Shown: positions 52,700 through 62,619 of the stretch, one piece after another
How positions within the stretch are numbered: the first letter of the stretch is position 1
Layout of the letters: each line of letters opens with the position of its first letter
NCBI RefSeq assembly: GCF_946479965.1
Contig: NZ_CAMLHX010000013.1
Location: 25,078 to 89,077 of the forward strand
DNA length: 64,000 nucleotides
Source: an uncultured Mucilaginibacter sp.
GTDB taxonomy: Bacteria > Bacteroidota > Bacteroidia > Sphingobacteriales > Sphingobacteriaceae
Direction: 5' to 3'
The notes under the pieces: generated by a model
What the model saw: the letters and a program-made list of their open reading frames with translations, nothing else
Told to the model about the DNA's origin: nothing
The model's database searches: none
Translations under genes and position numbers: made by a program

Positions 52700-53830
52700 C
52701 TATCTAACCATCCGCCCCTTCCAAATATACTTGCTATTATTGCTAATAAGGCCTATATAAACCAGATATAGAACATGTAACGGCGATACGAGCAGAATCA
52801 GCGGTACCATTGCAGGTCGTTTAAAGAAAAGCATAATAGGCAGCAAGAACCAAGCTTCGAAAGTGATTTTGAGGGCAAACTGCAGTAAAAAAAGCATAAA
52901 TATTTCATGGCTGAAAAAACTGAGCGCAGCACTTACCAACAGTGATATATTGAATAGCCATATACCTACAGCCAATGCCACTATTTTTTTATCCTTATAC
53001 CGGGTTGATTTGGATGCCCAACGCCGGCGCTGCTGTAAAAAGCTACTTAAATTATGTTTGGCGTGGGTATATACCACAGCGCTTTTTAGCTTGGTAAAGC
53101 CAATTCGCCCGGGAAATCGCTGCGCCACTTTTTGAAGAAGTAGCTCATCATCTCCCGACGCGAGATCATCAATGCCCTTAAAACCGCCAACTTCATAAAA
53201 AACATCCTTGCGATAGGCCAGGTTGGCACCATTGCAAGTTGAAGCGCGACCGTTACCTATAAAAGCGGCGCCAACGCCTATAAGGTAAGAAAACTCAAGC
53301 GACTGCATACGTTCAAAAAGAGAACGTTCTTCAAAGTAACCCACCGGCGATGAGATCATAACCGGTTGCTCCGCTTTAAAATATCCAACAATGGTTGATA
53401 GCCATTTATCACCCATGCGGCAATCCGCATCAGTAGCCACCATTAACTCACCCTTTGATAGGGCTATCGCCTCGCTAATAGCCTTTTTTTTGTAGGAATT
53501 AAGCGGCTTATCCTCGTTAAGTTGAAGCAATTTTACGCCACGGTCGGCATAGCCGGCTATGATATCTGCGGTGCGGTCGGTTGAGTGATCGTCAACAATT
53601 ATAATTTCTGTGAGGTGTTTCGGGTAGTCCTGCGCTAAAATATCTTCAATAGTTAAATGGATGCTTTCCTCCTCATTACGTGCCGCAATAAGTATAGTAA
53701 CGCGGGTTGTAAAGCCCGAAGAGTTTACACGCGGTGTTTTCAAAGCAGCCCAGCCTTTTATTAAATATAGAAGCACCAGCAGGTATAAACCTGTGAGCGA
53801 TAGAAAAGCGATGCTAAGCGTTACGATCAA
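52700..53830 (-). CDS. Membrane GT2 glycosyltransferase
   Basis: 376 aa, TTG start. N-terminal helix; GT-A fold with TILIAARNEEESI, IIIVDDHSTDRT, DADCRMG (DxD), GDDELLLQKV and QQRRRW (Q/RxxRW), the full set of processive GT2 motifs; then three or four C-terminal helices. It overlaps the preceding LPG-synthase-like gene by 17 bp, so the two are probably one unit acting on a membrane-linked glycan or lipid. Confidence 0.9.
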   Translation of the reverse strand: MIVTLSIAFLSLTGLYLLVLLYLIKGWAALKTPRVNSSGFTTRVTILIAARNEEESIHLTIEDILAQDYPKHLTEIIIVDDHSTDRTADIIAGYADRGVKLLQLNEDKPLNSYKKKAISEAIALSKGELMVATDADCRMGDKWLSTIVGYFKAEQPVMISSPVGYFEERSLFERMQSLEFSYLIGVGAAFIGNGRASTCNGANLAYRKDVFYEVGGFKGIDDLASGDDELLLQKVAQRFPGRIGFTKLKSAVVYTHAKHNLSSFLQQRRRWASKSTRYKDKKIVALAVGIWLFNISLLVSAALSFFSHEIFMLFLLQFALKITFEAWFLLPIMLFFKRPAMVPLILLVSPLHVLYLVYIGLISNNSKYIWKGRMVR

Positions 53831-54818
53831 AGAATTTTATATTTAGCGTAAATACCAAACCTATTATGGCCGGAAAAATAAGATTTATCAGCCAGATTGA
53901 TGCAAAGGCAGCAATTATAGCTACGTGCTGATCGGTTACGTAGGCAAATACAGTTGTTGCTACGGCACTGCGCACGGCAATATCGAAAATATCAAGAGAA
54001 GGTAATGCGGATTGTATAAAGAAAACAATGAATACCATCAGAAATACTTCGTATATAGGTATTTGAGGGATAAGCAGATGGATGACCAGGTAATATTGAA
54101 ATGAGAAGATAAGAAACCGGCCTAAACAAAAATACATGATGGTAAGTAATTCATCGAACCGGTATCTGCCCATTATTTCGAAAAAACGATGGAATTTACT
54201 CAGGAAAGGAATATGGTCGAGCAGCCAAACTGCCCATTTAATATTAAAATAAAGAATCAGAAAGAACGCGATGGATGTGCACGAAAATACAAATGCGCCC
54301 GTTAGCATCAGGTTGTTCAGGTCAAGAAAAGTATAGGCAAACCAGGCCATCGCAATAAACCCAAGTACATTGGTAATAACATTTTGACCAAAAGCGCCCA
54401 CTGCCATTGCAAACACGCCATGAATGCGTCTGCGTGGCGGCAGATACATAACGCGGCCGCCATATTCGCCAAAGCGATTGGGTGTTATAACAGCCCAGGT
54501 AAGGCCGCAAAACACGCCCTCAACAGCCTGCCATACGGTAATTTTGGTAAGATTGCGGGTAAGGTATTTCCATTTTAAAGCTTCCAGGCTCCAGTTAGCT
54601 ACCATTAAAACAACCACCAGCGACATTATAGCGATAACATGCCCGTTTGGAACGCGGCTTATCAATAACTCAAATTGTTTTAAACTATCGCCTTTATTAA
54701 GGTATTGGTGAATAATAAAATAACAAGCCAGACTGAGAATAGCGGCCTTTAAAGCGAATGAGACAAACTTTTTGGTAGTAGTGGTCAAATGTGGAATGTT
54801 TGTGCAAGGTACAAACAA
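53814..54818 (-). CDS. LPG-synthase-like (UPF0104/LPG_synthase_TM) membrane protein
   Basis: 334 aa with about eight helices. ANWSLEALKWKYLT, NRFGEYGGRVMYLP (conserved NRxGE) and the C-terminal PSLDIFDIAVR are characteristic of the lysylphosphatidylglycerol-synthase membrane region family. No C-terminal aminoacyl-transferase domain, so it is more likely a lipid flippase or carrier-lipid enzyme. Start uncertain: TTG 54818 or TTG 54788, the latter giving MTTTTKKFVSFALKAAIL. Confidence 0.85.
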   Translation of the reverse strand: MFVPCTNIPHLTTTTKKFVSFALKAAILSLACYFIIHQYLNKGDSLKQFELLISRVPNGHVIAIMSLVVVLMVANWSLEALKWKYLTRNLTKITVWQAVEGVFCGLTWAVITPNRFGEYGGRVMYLPPRRRIHGVFAMAVGAFGQNVITNVLGFIAMAWFAYTFLDLNNLMLTGAFVFSCTSIAFFLILYFNIKWAVWLLDHIPFLSKFHRFFEIMGRYRFDELLTIMYFCLGRFLIFSFQYYLVIHLLIPQIPIYEVFLMVFIVFFIQSALPSLDIFDIAVRSAVATTVFAYVTDQHVAIIAAFASIWLINLIFPAIIGLVFTLNIKFFDRNA

Positions 54819-54866
54819 AATGGATATTTTGTTTTGAAGTGCCTTATGAATGCGTCTTGCTGTGAG

Positions 54867-55121
54867 CTAGTAATGATATCTACACTGTAATATTACAATT
54901 GCATCTTCATCAATTTTATAAACAATTCGATGCTCCAAATTAATTCTGCGTGACCACCATCCGGCAAGGTTATGTCGTAATGGTTCTGGCTTGCCGTGTC
55001 CTTCAAAAGGCTGGCGTTCAATCTCCTTGATTAAGGCATTTATTTTTTTTAAAAGCGCCTTGTCGGTGTTTTGCCAGTACAGATAATCATCCCAGGCATC
55101 ATCCAGAAAAATGATCCTCAT
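54867..55121 (-). CDS. yoeB: YoeB-family mRNA interferase toxin
   Basis: 84 aa, the usual size. WDDYLYWQ at the N-terminus, IKEIERQPFEGHGKPEPLRH, GWWSRRINLEHRIVY and the C-terminal QCRYHY carry the catalytic Glu, Arg and His. It cleaves mRNA on the ribosome. The ATG overlaps the antitoxin stop by 4 bp. Confidence 0.95.
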   Translation of the reverse strand: MRIIFLDDAWDDYLYWQNTDKALLKKINALIKEIERQPFEGHGKPEPLRHNLAGWWSRRINLEHRIVYKIDEDAIVILQCRYHY

Positions 55122-55369
55122 TCTTCAATAAGCTTGCTTTCTTTGCCTAAACCTTTTTCATATTCGGCGATGCCCTTTAACAATCTTGCAGCGTTGGTTG
55201 GATTTTTAAGCAAATAGAAGGTTTCCTCCATACTCTCATAATCAGATTTTGAAAGCACAACAACATCGTCTCCCTTTGCATTAGTGACAAATAAAGGCGT
55301 GTGGTTATCCCGTACTTTATTTAACCATGATTTTAATTGCTGCCGAAAATCTGAATAAGTAGTGATCAT
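55118..55369 (-). CDS. yefM: YefM-family antitoxin
   Basis: 83 aa. N-terminal Phd/YefM DNA-binding fold (YSDFRQQLKSWLNKV, PLFVTNAKGDDVVVLSKSDY, ESMEETFYLL) and a flexible acidic C-terminus that wraps the toxin. Translationally coupled to yoeB. The paired TTGTACAA operator lies 31 bp upstream, so autorepression by YefM-YoeB is expected. Confidence 0.95.
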   Translation of the reverse strand: MITTYSDFRQQLKSWLNKVRDNHTPLFVTNAKGDDVVVLSKSDYESMEETFYLLKNPTNAARLLKGIAEYEKGLGKESKLIEE

Positions 55370-55400
55370 TTTCTGATGTTTTACTGTAAAGTTATAAATT

Positions 55401-55436
55401 AATTGTTATTGTACAAAATGTTGTACAATAACAATT
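55401..55436. promoter_or_regulatory. YefM-YoeB operator with two TTGTACAA palindromes
   Basis: AATTGTTATTGTACAA (55401-55416) and TTGTACAATAACAATT (55421-55436) are a perfect inverted repeat. Each arm contains the self-complementary TTGTACAA, with centres 12 bp apart, the TGTACA spacing described for the E. coli yefM-yoeB operator. The right arm overlaps the uvrA stop codon, so the same DNA could also act as the uvrA terminator hairpin. Confidence 0.88.
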
Positions 55437-58278
55437 ACAACCCCATCTCTTTCTTCAAAAACTTACCGGTAAAGCTGCTTTTTATCTTGCACAGCCCTTC
55501 AGGAGTGCCCGAGAAAAGTATGGTACCGCCGCCTGAGCCACCTTCGGGCCCAAGGTCAATAACATGGTCTACTACCTTTATAACATCCAGGTTATGCTCA
55601 ATAACCAGTACAGTGTTGCCCTTGTCAACCAACTGTTGCAGTACGCCTAACAATACGTTAATATCTTCAAAATGCAAACCGGTAGTTGGCTCGTCCAGAA
55701 TATAAAATGTATTGCCGGTGTCTTTTTTAGAAAGCTCGGTAGCCAGTTTTACGCGCTGCGCCTCGCCGCCTGATAGGGTGGTGGATGCCTGGCCGAGCCG
55801 TATATAGCCCAAGCCTACATCAAGCAGTGTTTTTACTTTGCGATAGATAGATGGAATATGCTCAAAAAATGGAACAGCATCTTCAATGCTCATGTCCAGC
55901 ACATCGCTTATTGATTTGCTTTTGTAGCGTACTTCCAGTGTTTCACGGTTGTAGCGTCTGCCGCTGCATTCTTCGCAGGGCACTTGTACATCAGGCAAAA
56001 AGTTCATTTCAATAACCTTCATGCCCGCACCCTGGCAAGTTTCGCAGCGACCGCCTTTTACATTGAACGAAAAACGCCCCGGTTTGTAACCGCGGATCCT
56101 CGACTCAGGCAGCGCAACAAACAAATTGCGGATATCCGAAAAAACACCCGTGTAAGTAGCCGGGTTTGAGCGTGGTGTGCGGCCAATAGGCGTTTGGTCT
56201 ATCTCAATTACTTTGTCAATATGTTCCAGCCCCTCAATAGATCCAAAAGGCAATGGGTGTTTTTTAGCCCTGAAGAAATGATGGTTTAAAATAGGATAAA
56301 GCGTCTCGGTTATCAGGCTTGATTTGCCACTGCCGGATACGCCGGTAATGCCTATCAGCTTGCCCAAAGGAATATCAACACTTACTTTCTTTAGGTTATG
56401 TCCGGTTGCTTTTTTAAGCGATAAGTTTTTGCCATTGCCATCACGCCGTTTTTTAGGGATGGCAATTTCGCGGCTGCCGTTAATATACGATGTGGTAAGC
56501 GTGTTAACAGCCATTAATTGTGCCGGGGTGCCTTGTGCAACAATCTCGCCGCCATGCACACCTGCTGCCGGGCCCATATCTATAACATGGTCGGCTTCCA
56601 GTATCATGTCCTTATCGTGCTCTACCACTAATACGGTATTACCCAGGTCGCGCAGGTTTTTAAGGGCGTTTATTAGCCGCTCGTTATCGCGTTGGTGTAG
56701 GCCGATACTTGGCTCATCCAAAATGTACATAACGTTCATTAGTTGCGAGCCGATCTGCGTTGCCAGCCTTATACGCTGCGCTTCGCCGCCTGACAGCGTT
56801 TTAGCAGTACGGTCGAGGGTTAAATAGCTCAACCCAACATCCAGCAAAAAGCCAATCCTCGCACGGATCTCTTTCAGTATCTCTTTGGCGATAACATTCT
56901 GCCGCTCGTCAAGGCGATCCTCCAAGCCCGTGAACCAGTCGCGTAGGGTGATGATATCCATGCTTGATAATTCAAAGATGTTCTTATCATCAACCTTAAA
57001 ATGCAGCGATTCTTTTTTCAACCGGGCACCTTCACAGGTAGGGCAGGTCTTCAACACGCGATAGTTTTCCATATCGTCCATGCCTTCGTCGTTGCGGCGC
57101 TCCTGCTGTTCTTCCAGCATACGGATGATACCTTCAAAGGTTATTTGGTAGCTTTGCACGTTCCATTTGTTGTACTCAACGGCTACGGTAAGCAATTCCT
57201 GCGTGCCGTTTAAAATAAGGTCGAGTTTTTCCCGTTCCAGCTTTTCTATCGGCACAGAAAGCGAGAACTCATATTTTTTTGCCAGCGCTTTCAACACCTG
57301 GAAGATCCAGGTCTCGCGGTATTCACCCAAGGGCGCCAGGCCGCCATTCAGAATGCTAAGTTTTGGATTCGGAATAACCGAGGCCTCATCCACCTCAAAA
57401 ATATAACCCAGCCCATTACACTTATCACAGGCACCATAAGGCGAGTTGAACGAAAAAGTATTAGGCTGCGGCTCATCATAAGAGATGCCCGAAACGGGGT
57501 CCATCAAATACTTGCTGAAATAATAAACATTATTGTCTTTATCCGCTATGCGGATAATTCCCTTTGCGGTTTTTAAAGCCGATTGGATAGAATCATAAAG
57601 GCGTTTGGTATCATTAGCGCTTACCATCAGCCGGTCAACAACAATGTCAATATCATGGATCTTATAACGGTCCAGTTGCATTTTAGGCTCAACATCGGCA
57701 ATTGCGCCATCAATATAAACCTTTAGGTAGCCTTGCTTGCGTATCTGCTCAAAGAGTTCACGATAATGGCCTTTGCGGGCTTTTACCACGGGAGCCATTA
57801 CATTAATGGGCTGCCCTTCAAATCTTTCCAATATGGTTTTAAAGATCTGGTCCTCGCTCATGCGCTCCATCTTTCCGCCGCTAACGTAGGAGTAGGCTAT
57901 GCCTGTACGGGCGTAAAGCAGACGCATAAAATCGTAGATCTCGGTAATGGTACCCACAGTCGACCGTGGATTTTTACTGGTGGTTTTTTGCTCAATAGCG
58001 ATAACCGGGCTTAACCCCGAAACCTTATCAACATCCGGCCGTTCCATACCACCCATAAACTGGCGGGAGTAGGCCGAGAATGTTTCCATATAACGGCGCT
58101 GACCCTCGGCATAAATGGTATCAAAAGCCAATGATGATTTACCGCTGCCACTTAAACCGGTAATAACTACCAGCTTGTTACGCGGAAAAGAAACGTCGAT
58201 GTTTTTAAGATTATGTACCCGCGCCCCGTATACTTCTACTTCACTTTGCTCGCCCAGGTCGATGTATTTGTCGTCCAT
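55435..58278 (-). CDS. uvrA: Excinuclease ABC subunit A
   Basis: 947 aa, full length. Two ATPase halves: Walker [10 protein letters not shown] (~41) and GVSGSGKSS (~645), each followed by LSGGEAQR signatures; zinc-binding pairs [18 protein letters not shown] and [18 protein letters not shown]. It recognises bulky DNA lesions with UvrB in nucleotide excision repair. Confidence 0.98.
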   Translation of the reverse strand: MDDKYIDLGEQSEVEVYGARVHNLKNIDVSFPRNKLVVITGLSGSGKSSLAFDTIYAEGQRRYMETFSAYSRQFMGGMERPDVDKVSGLSPVIAIEQKTTSKNPRSTVGTITEIYDFMRLLYARTGIAYSYVSGGKMERMSEDQIFKTILERFEGQPINVMAPVVKARKGHYRELFEQIRKQGYLKVYIDGAIADVEPKMQLDRYKIHDIDIVVDRLMVSANDTKRLYDSIQSALKTAKGIIRIADKDNNVYYFSKYLMDPVSGISYDEPQPNTFSFNSPYGACDKCNGLGYIFEVDEASVIPNPKLSILNGGLAPLGEYRETWIFQVLKALAKKYEFSLSVPIEKLEREKLDLILNGTQELLTVAVEYNKWNVQSYQITFEGIIRMLEEQQERRNDEGMDDMENYRVLKTCPTCEGARLKKESLHFKVDDKNIFELSSMDIITLRDWFTGLEDRLDERQNVIAKEILKEIRARIGFLLDVGLSYLTLDRTAKTLSGGEAQRIRLATQIGSQLMNVMYILDEPSIGLHQRDNERLINALKNLRDLGNTVLVVEHDKDMILEADHVIDMGPAAGVHGGEIVAQGTPAQLMAVNTLTTSYINGSREIAIPKKRRDGNGKNLSLKKATGHNLKKVSVDIPLGKLIGITGVSGSGKSSLITETLYPILNHHFFRAKKHPLPFGSIEGLEHIDKVIEIDQTPIGRTPRSNPATYTGVFSDIRNLFVALPESRIRGYKPGRFSFNVKGGRCETCQGAGMKVIEMNFLPDVQVPCEECSGRRYNRETLEVRYKSKSISDVLDMSIEDAVPFFEHIPSIYRKVKTLLDVGLGYIRLGQASTTLSGGEAQRVKLATELSKKDTGNTFYILDEPTTGLHFEDINVLLGVLQQLVDKGNTVLVIEHNLDVIKVVDHVIDLGPEGGSGGGTILFSGTPEGLCKIKSSFTGKFLKKEMGL

Positions 58279-58331
58279 ATTATATATAAAACCGTTACCG
58301 GTAAAAATGCTAAAATTTTAAGCAAATATAC

Positions 58332-58366
58332 AAAAAAAGCCCGGCTTGCCATTGGCAAACCGGGCT
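58332..58366 (-). terminator. Intrinsic terminator of the lytic transglycosylase gene
   Basis: On the minus strand AGCCCGGTTTGCCA-AT-GGCAAGCCGGGCT folds with one mismatch and ends in seven T, 23 nt after the transglycosylase stop. Confidence 0.9.
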
Positions 58367-58388
58367 GCATGTGCTCCGTAAAATATGG

Positions 58389-59171
58389 TTAATTATACGC
58401 GATAAGATTTTGTGGCTGAAACTTTACAAATGTGTAATATTCCGAATAGCCGTATTTTTTAGGTTTAGCAATAATCTCCTTCATGGCAATAATACTGTAA
58501 ACATAGTTGCCCGTTTCGCGGTTCAACTTCATCATAAAGTAATTGTCCTCTTTTTGGCTGTTTATTGCTTTTTCAAGTTTAACTTCTCCGTTGTTGTAGG
58601 CCGCGGCCGCCAATGTCCAGCTGTCAAACTCGTCATACAATTCATTAATGTACTTGCATGCGGCAATGGTAGCTTTTTTAATGTCCCTGCGCTCGTCAAC
58701 TTTACGGTTAACCTTTAACCCATAGGTGCGTGCGGTGCCCGGCATAAATTGCCAAAGTCCTGCTGCTCCTTTTGGAGACGTTCCTTCGTGCAAGCCTGAT
58801 TCAACCAAAGGAATGTATTTAAAATCCTCGGGTATGCCATGAGCTTTTAAAATGGGCTCAATTATAGGAAACAGCTTTAAAGCCTTTGCATGCAGTATAT
58901 TAGACTGTATGTTTTTGTAATTGTGATTTTTAAGGGATTTCTGTAATTTTCTGTACACAGCGGCATTAACGGGCAGGGCCTCGTCTGCAAAACTGTAATC
59001 ATTAGCGGCTTCAGTAGTGTTAGTGTTAATAACCAAATTGGGTATTACGTACGTTACCGGCGTTACTGTTTTTGGCGCGGGTTTTGTTATTACTGAGCTT
59101 GCAGTGTTAAGCTTGAAAATGATTAGCAGCACCACTATTACGGAGCACGTAATTAAGTGTTTTTTCATCAT
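58389..59171 (-). CDS. Lytic transglycosylase (SLT-type)
   Basis: 260 aa from ATG 59171 (ATG 59168 equally possible). The longest frame starts at 59216, but that lies in the -7 box TACCTTTG, so transcription begins downstream of it. N-terminal membrane helix or signal KKHLITCSVIVVLLIIFKL; SLT domain ~100-235 with catalytic Glu in PLVESGLHEGTSPKGAAGLW, WQFMPGTARTYGL and AAYNNGE. It cleaves peptidoglycan glycan strands. Confidence 0.93.
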   Translation of the reverse strand: MMKKHLITCSVIVVLLIIFKLNTASSVITKPAPKTVTPVTYVIPNLVINTNTTEAANDYSFADEALPVNAAVYRKLQKSLKNHNYKNIQSNILHAKALKLFPIIEPILKAHGIPEDFKYIPLVESGLHEGTSPKGAAGLWQFMPGTARTYGLKVNRKVDERRDIKKATIAACKYINELYDEFDSWTLAAAAYNNGEVKLEKAINSQKEDNYFMMKLNRETGNYVYSIIAMKEIIAKPKKYGYSEYYTFVKFQPQNLIAYN

Positions 59172-59213
59172 TTTTTCTTCGTTGTTAAATGAACTATTGG
59201 GTAATTTCTTTTG

Positions 59214-59221
59214 CAAAGGTA
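59214..59221 (-). promoter_or_regulatory. Bacteroidota -7 box TACCTTTG
   Basis: Minus-strand TACCTTTG, a perfect TAnnTTTG match, 43 bp before the transglycosylase ATG. Confidence 0.6.
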
Positions 59222-59376
59222 CCGTTTATTAAGCACATTGTCAAACACTTATCATTGGCTTAGTGTTTTGAGAAATTTAAAATAAGTTCAAAATCGCCGT
59301 TTAAAGTGGTTTAAACGCTGTTTTTGAACCAGCAAAAAAAGTTGAAAAAAGCGCCATTACCGGTGCAAAAAAAGGC

Positions 59377-59384
59377 TATCTTTG
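59377..59384 (+). promoter_or_regulatory. Bacteroidota -7 box TATCTTTG
   Basis: A perfect TAnnTTTG match 36 bp before ATG 59420 of the pseudouridine synthase gene; it rules out the longer frame beginning at TTG 59324 as the main start. Confidence 0.6.
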
Positions 59385-59419
59385 CGGCTTCACGCTGCGA
59401 AAGCGCAATCAAAAAACAT

Positions 59420-61030
59420 ATGGTATTTAAACGACCAACAAACAGTCGCGACGATAGAAACGGCAAGTCATCAAACCGCAATACAAAGGGTGATGATAAT
59501 TCAAAAAGACCTTCTTCGTCAAACCGTGGTAGCTTCTCAAAAAGCACGGACAAATCAAGCAACAACGATTCTAAAAAAAGATATTCAAGTGGCCCCGCTG
59601 CCGAGCGTAGTTCTTTTTCGTCACCGGGCGAAAAGAAAAGCTATGGTCCGCGTAAGCCTTACTCAGGCAGGCCAACCGGCGACGGTGGTGGTGAAAGCAA
59701 AGGCTTTGAGCCACGCAAAAAGCCATACTCGGGACGTTCGGCCGATAGTGGTGATGATAGCCCAAAAAGAAATTTTGGTGCCGATAAAGGTGAATCAACC
59801 AGAAAACCATATGGCAGCCGTTCAGAAGGCGGCAGCGATCGCCCTAAAAGAAGTTTCGGCGGTGAAAGAAGCGAAGGAAAAGGCTTTAATTCCGACAGAA
59901 AGCCGTATTCCGGCCGTTCTGCAAGTGGAGACAGTGATCGCCCTAAAAGAACCTTTGGAGGTGATAGAAGTGAAAGCAGAGGCGCTGATGGAGATAGAAA
60001 ACCCTATGGTGATCGTTCTACCGGTAGTTCAGAAGACAGACCTAAAAGAAGCTTCGGTGGTGACCGCCCCGAGAAAAAACGCTTCGAAACATCATACGAG
60101 AAAAAACCTGAACGCGCAGGTGGCAGCACAGATAAACCCAAAAGAGCTGGTTTTGAATCGCGCGGTGGCAAAAAGTTCGACAGTGGTTCAAAACCCGGAG
60201 CATTTAAACGCGATGGTGATAAACCTTTCCGCAAACCAAGACCAGAGGGTGAAAATTCTGATGCGCCGGTTAGAACCATGCGTAGCAAAAAAGCTACCGA
60301 GCCTAAAGAATCAGGCCTGATAAGATTAAACCGTTACATAGCCAACGCAGGTATTTGTTCAAGGCGTAAAGCTGATGAGCTGATAGAGGCGGGTGTTGTA
60401 TCTGTTAATGGTGAAGTTATATCTGAACTGGGTTATAAAGTTGATCCATTTAAAGACGAGATACGCTATAACGGTGAAATGCTGAAACGCGAAAAAATGG
60501 TTTATGTATTGTTGAATAAACCAAAAGATTATATCACTACTACAGAAGACCCACAGGAGCGCCGCACCGTAATGCATTTGGTTGAAAAAGCCAGCAGGGA
60601 GCGCATCTACCCGATAGGGCGACTGGACCGTAACACTACAGGTTTATTACTGATGACCAACGACGGTGATCTGGCTGATAAGCTATCGCATCCGCGCAGC
60701 AACATAAGTAAGTTATACCATGTTGAGTTAAGTAAAACTGTAAGCCAGGGCGATCTGAATAAAATTGGTTTTGGGGTTGAGCTTGAAGATGGTTTGATCA
60801 AGCCTGATTCAGTATCGTACGTAGCAGGTGGTTCAAAACGCGAAATAGGCATACAGATACACAGCGGTAAAAACCGTATTGTACGCCGAATATTTGAGAG
60901 CTTGGGTTACGAGGTGGTTAAACTGGATAGGGTGGTATATGCCAACCTTACCAAGAAAGACCTTCCGCGCGGACGCTGGCGCTTTTTGGATGAAAAAGAG
61001 ATCATCCAGCTTAAACATCTGATCAAATAG
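59420..61030 (+). CDS. rRNA pseudouridine synthase (RluB/RsuA family) with long repetitive N-terminus
   Basis: 536 aa. Residues 1-290 are disordered and basic, made of diverging ~24-residue repeats on the pattern RKPYSGRSAxxxDRPKRSFGGDRSE. An S4 RNA-binding domain follows (~298-345, RLNRYIANAGICSRRKADEL), then the synthase domain with the catalytic Asp in YPIGRLDRNTTGLLLMT and GKNRIVRRIFESLGYEV. It should isomerise a uridine in 23S or 16S rRNA. Arg/Lys/Gly-rich extensions occur in many Bacteroidota homologs, but this one is more than half the protein. Confidence 0.92.
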   Translation: MVFKRPTNSRDDRNGKSSNRNTKGDDNSKRPSSSNRGSFSKSTDKSSNNDSKKRYSSGPAAERSSFSSPGEKKSYGPRKPYSGRPTGDGGGESKGFEPRKKPYSGRSADSGDDSPKRNFGADKGESTRKPYGSRSEGGSDRPKRSFGGERSEGKGFNSDRKPYSGRSASGDSDRPKRTFGGDRSESRGADGDRKPYGDRSTGSSEDRPKRSFGGDRPEKKRFETSYEKKPERAGGSTDKPKRAGFESRGGKKFDSGSKPGAFKRDGDKPFRKPRPEGENSDAPVRTMRSKKATEPKESGLIRLNRYIANAGICSRRKADELIEAGVVSVNGEVISELGYKVDPFKDEIRYNGEMLKREKMVYVLLNKPKDYITTTEDPQERRTVMHLVEKASRERIYPIGRLDRNTTGLLLMTNDGDLADKLSHPRSNISKLYHVELSKTVSQGDLNKIGFGVELEDGLIKPDSVSYVAGGSKREIGIQIHSGKNRIVRRIFESLGYEVVKLDRVVYANLTKKDLPRGRWRFLDEKEIIQLKHLIK

Positions 61031-61053
61031 ATCAGTTTTATCAAAATATATAT

Positions 61054-61085
61054 AAAGCCCCGACCGTTAATTGTCGGGGCTTTTT
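61054..61085 (+). terminator. Intrinsic terminator after the pseudouridine synthase
   Basis: AAAGCCCCGAC and GTCGGGGCTTT form an 11-bp stem with an 8-nt loop, with five T at the 3' end. Confidence 0.92.
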
Positions 61086-61143
61086 GTTTTATGGTATTTG
61101 TTAGGAGTTATGTAATTTGCATAAATAACCAATTGCCTGCTTT

Positions 61144-62280
61144 ATGAAAAAGATATTGTTTTCACTCCTTATATTGCTGCCATTGTTTACCATGGCGCAA
61201 AAGAAAGATAAATCAGCTACCCCAAAAGTTTTTGATCTTTTAATAGGCGGATATACCGCAGCCGATGGCAACAGGGGCATTACCGTTTATAGGTTTTACG
61301 CCGAAACGGGGCGGGTTGCTTTTTTAGGCGAGATGGAAACGGCAAGTCCCACTTTTTTGTGCATATCGCCCGACAGAAAATTTGTTTATTCGGTTAATGC
61401 GGTTGCAGAAGGCGGGGTGAGTGCTTTTAGTTTCGACTATAAATCGGGTGCGCTTAAATTCATTAACAAGCAATCCTCAGGAGGTGCAAATCCTGCCCAT
61501 ATTACTATAGATAAAGATGCAAAAAACGTTATCGTATCTAATTATGGTAATGGTACACTGTCAGTTTTGCCCATAAATAAAGATGGTTCATTAGCACCAG
61601 CTACACAAACCATTGTTGGCGAAGGCAGTAGTATAATACCGCAGCGGCAGGCAGGACCACATATCCATTCAGCAATTTTTTCGCCGGATGAAAAACATGT
61701 GCTTTACGCCGATCTCGGTACAGATAAAATATCCATAGCTAGATATAAAGGCGGTAAGGTGCCTGCGTTAACGCCCGAGGACGTGCCGGTTGAAAAGGTT
61801 AAGCCGGGTAGCGGTCCGCGCATTTTCGACTTTTCCCCGGATGGTAAGTTTTTATACCTTATAAATGAAATGGGCGCTACCGTTAACTGCTATGCCTATA
61901 ACAAAGGTAAAGTAACCTTTGTTGACAGTGTGGCGCTGGCCTTGCCGGGCTTTACCGGTCGTAGCAGCGCTGCCGATGTACATGTATCTCCGGATGGCAA
62001 ATTTTTATACGCCACAAATCGCGGTACGGCAAATGAATTGTTGGTTTATGCTGTTGATCAGGTAAGCGGCAAATTAACATATGTTACCCGTTACCCAACG
62101 GGCAAAGAGCCACGTAACTTTGTTATTGAGCCCGGAGGAAACTTTTTATTGTTAGCGGCTCAGCAGTCAAACATTGTTCAGATCTACAAAATAGAAAATA
62201 AGATCGGCATTTTGACTCCACTAAACAATCCTATCAGCATACCGTCGCCAACTGTTTTAAAGCTGGTATCTGCGGAGTGA
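61144..62280 (+). CDS. Secreted lactonase-family seven-bladed propeller (PF10282-like)
   Basis: 378 aa. Signal peptide MKKILFSLLILLPLFTMAQ. Seven blades with the family blocks FLCISPDRKFVYSVN, NPAHITIDKDAKNVIVSNYG, GPHIHSAIFSPDEKHVLYAD, GSGPRIFDFSPDGKFLYLIN and EPRNFVIEPGGNFLLLA. Related to 6-phosphogluconolactonase (Pgl) but exported, so another lactone or sugar substrate is likely. Confidence 0.9.
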   Translation: MKKILFSLLILLPLFTMAQKKDKSATPKVFDLLIGGYTAADGNRGITVYRFYAETGRVAFLGEMETASPTFLCISPDRKFVYSVNAVAEGGVSAFSFDYKSGALKFINKQSSGGANPAHITIDKDAKNVIVSNYGNGTLSVLPINKDGSLAPATQTIVGEGSSIIPQRQAGPHIHSAIFSPDEKHVLYADLGTDKISIARYKGGKVPALTPEDVPVEKVKPGSGPRIFDFSPDGKFLYLINEMGATVNCYAYNKGKVTFVDSVALALPGFTGRSSAADVHVSPDGKFLYATNRGTANELLVYAVDQVSGKLTYVTRYPTGKEPRNFVIEPGGNFLLLAAQQSNIVQIYKIENKIGILTPLNNPISIPSPTVLKLVSAE

Positions 62281-62619
62281 GAAATTAACATTGCGTAAGT
62301 AACCGCCTGGCCCATCTGCCGAAACTCATTAATCGGGGTTTTAAGCCTTGGCTCCTTTGCCTTTCCCTGGAATAACACGCTGTCCGGCCGGGTATTTCTT
62401 AATACAATTTGATCTCATGGGGAATGTAAAAAGGGGCTTTTACCTGTGAGCAACCTATCAAACAGTTTCTTGCTTACCCGGGATTGGTAATCTTACACAT
62501 TCTATATCGTTTAAGGCACGTATCTGTTATGATGTAATTATCAGGTTAAACGTTTTGTAATTTGTTTGGTCAAAAAATCAAACATTGATATTAATCGGAA
62601 GTTTGCAAATATAAATACT
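62281..62619. other. Intergenic region, no gene assigned
   Basis: 339 bp. A 25-codon minus-strand frame (62341-62418, MRSNCIKKYPAGQRVIPGKG...) was seen but has no recognisable family. The 3' half is AT-rich and should hold the promoter of the DUF6600 gene. Confidence 0.35.

Noticed and set aside
59382..60320. 312-codon frame overlapping the pseudouridine synthase N-terminus
   Set aside because: It is the +1 frame of the repetitive Arg/Ser/Gly coding region, has no domain, and begins at the promoter.
62341..62418. 25-aa minus-strand frame in the last large gap
   Set aside because: No family, no promoter box and too short to support.
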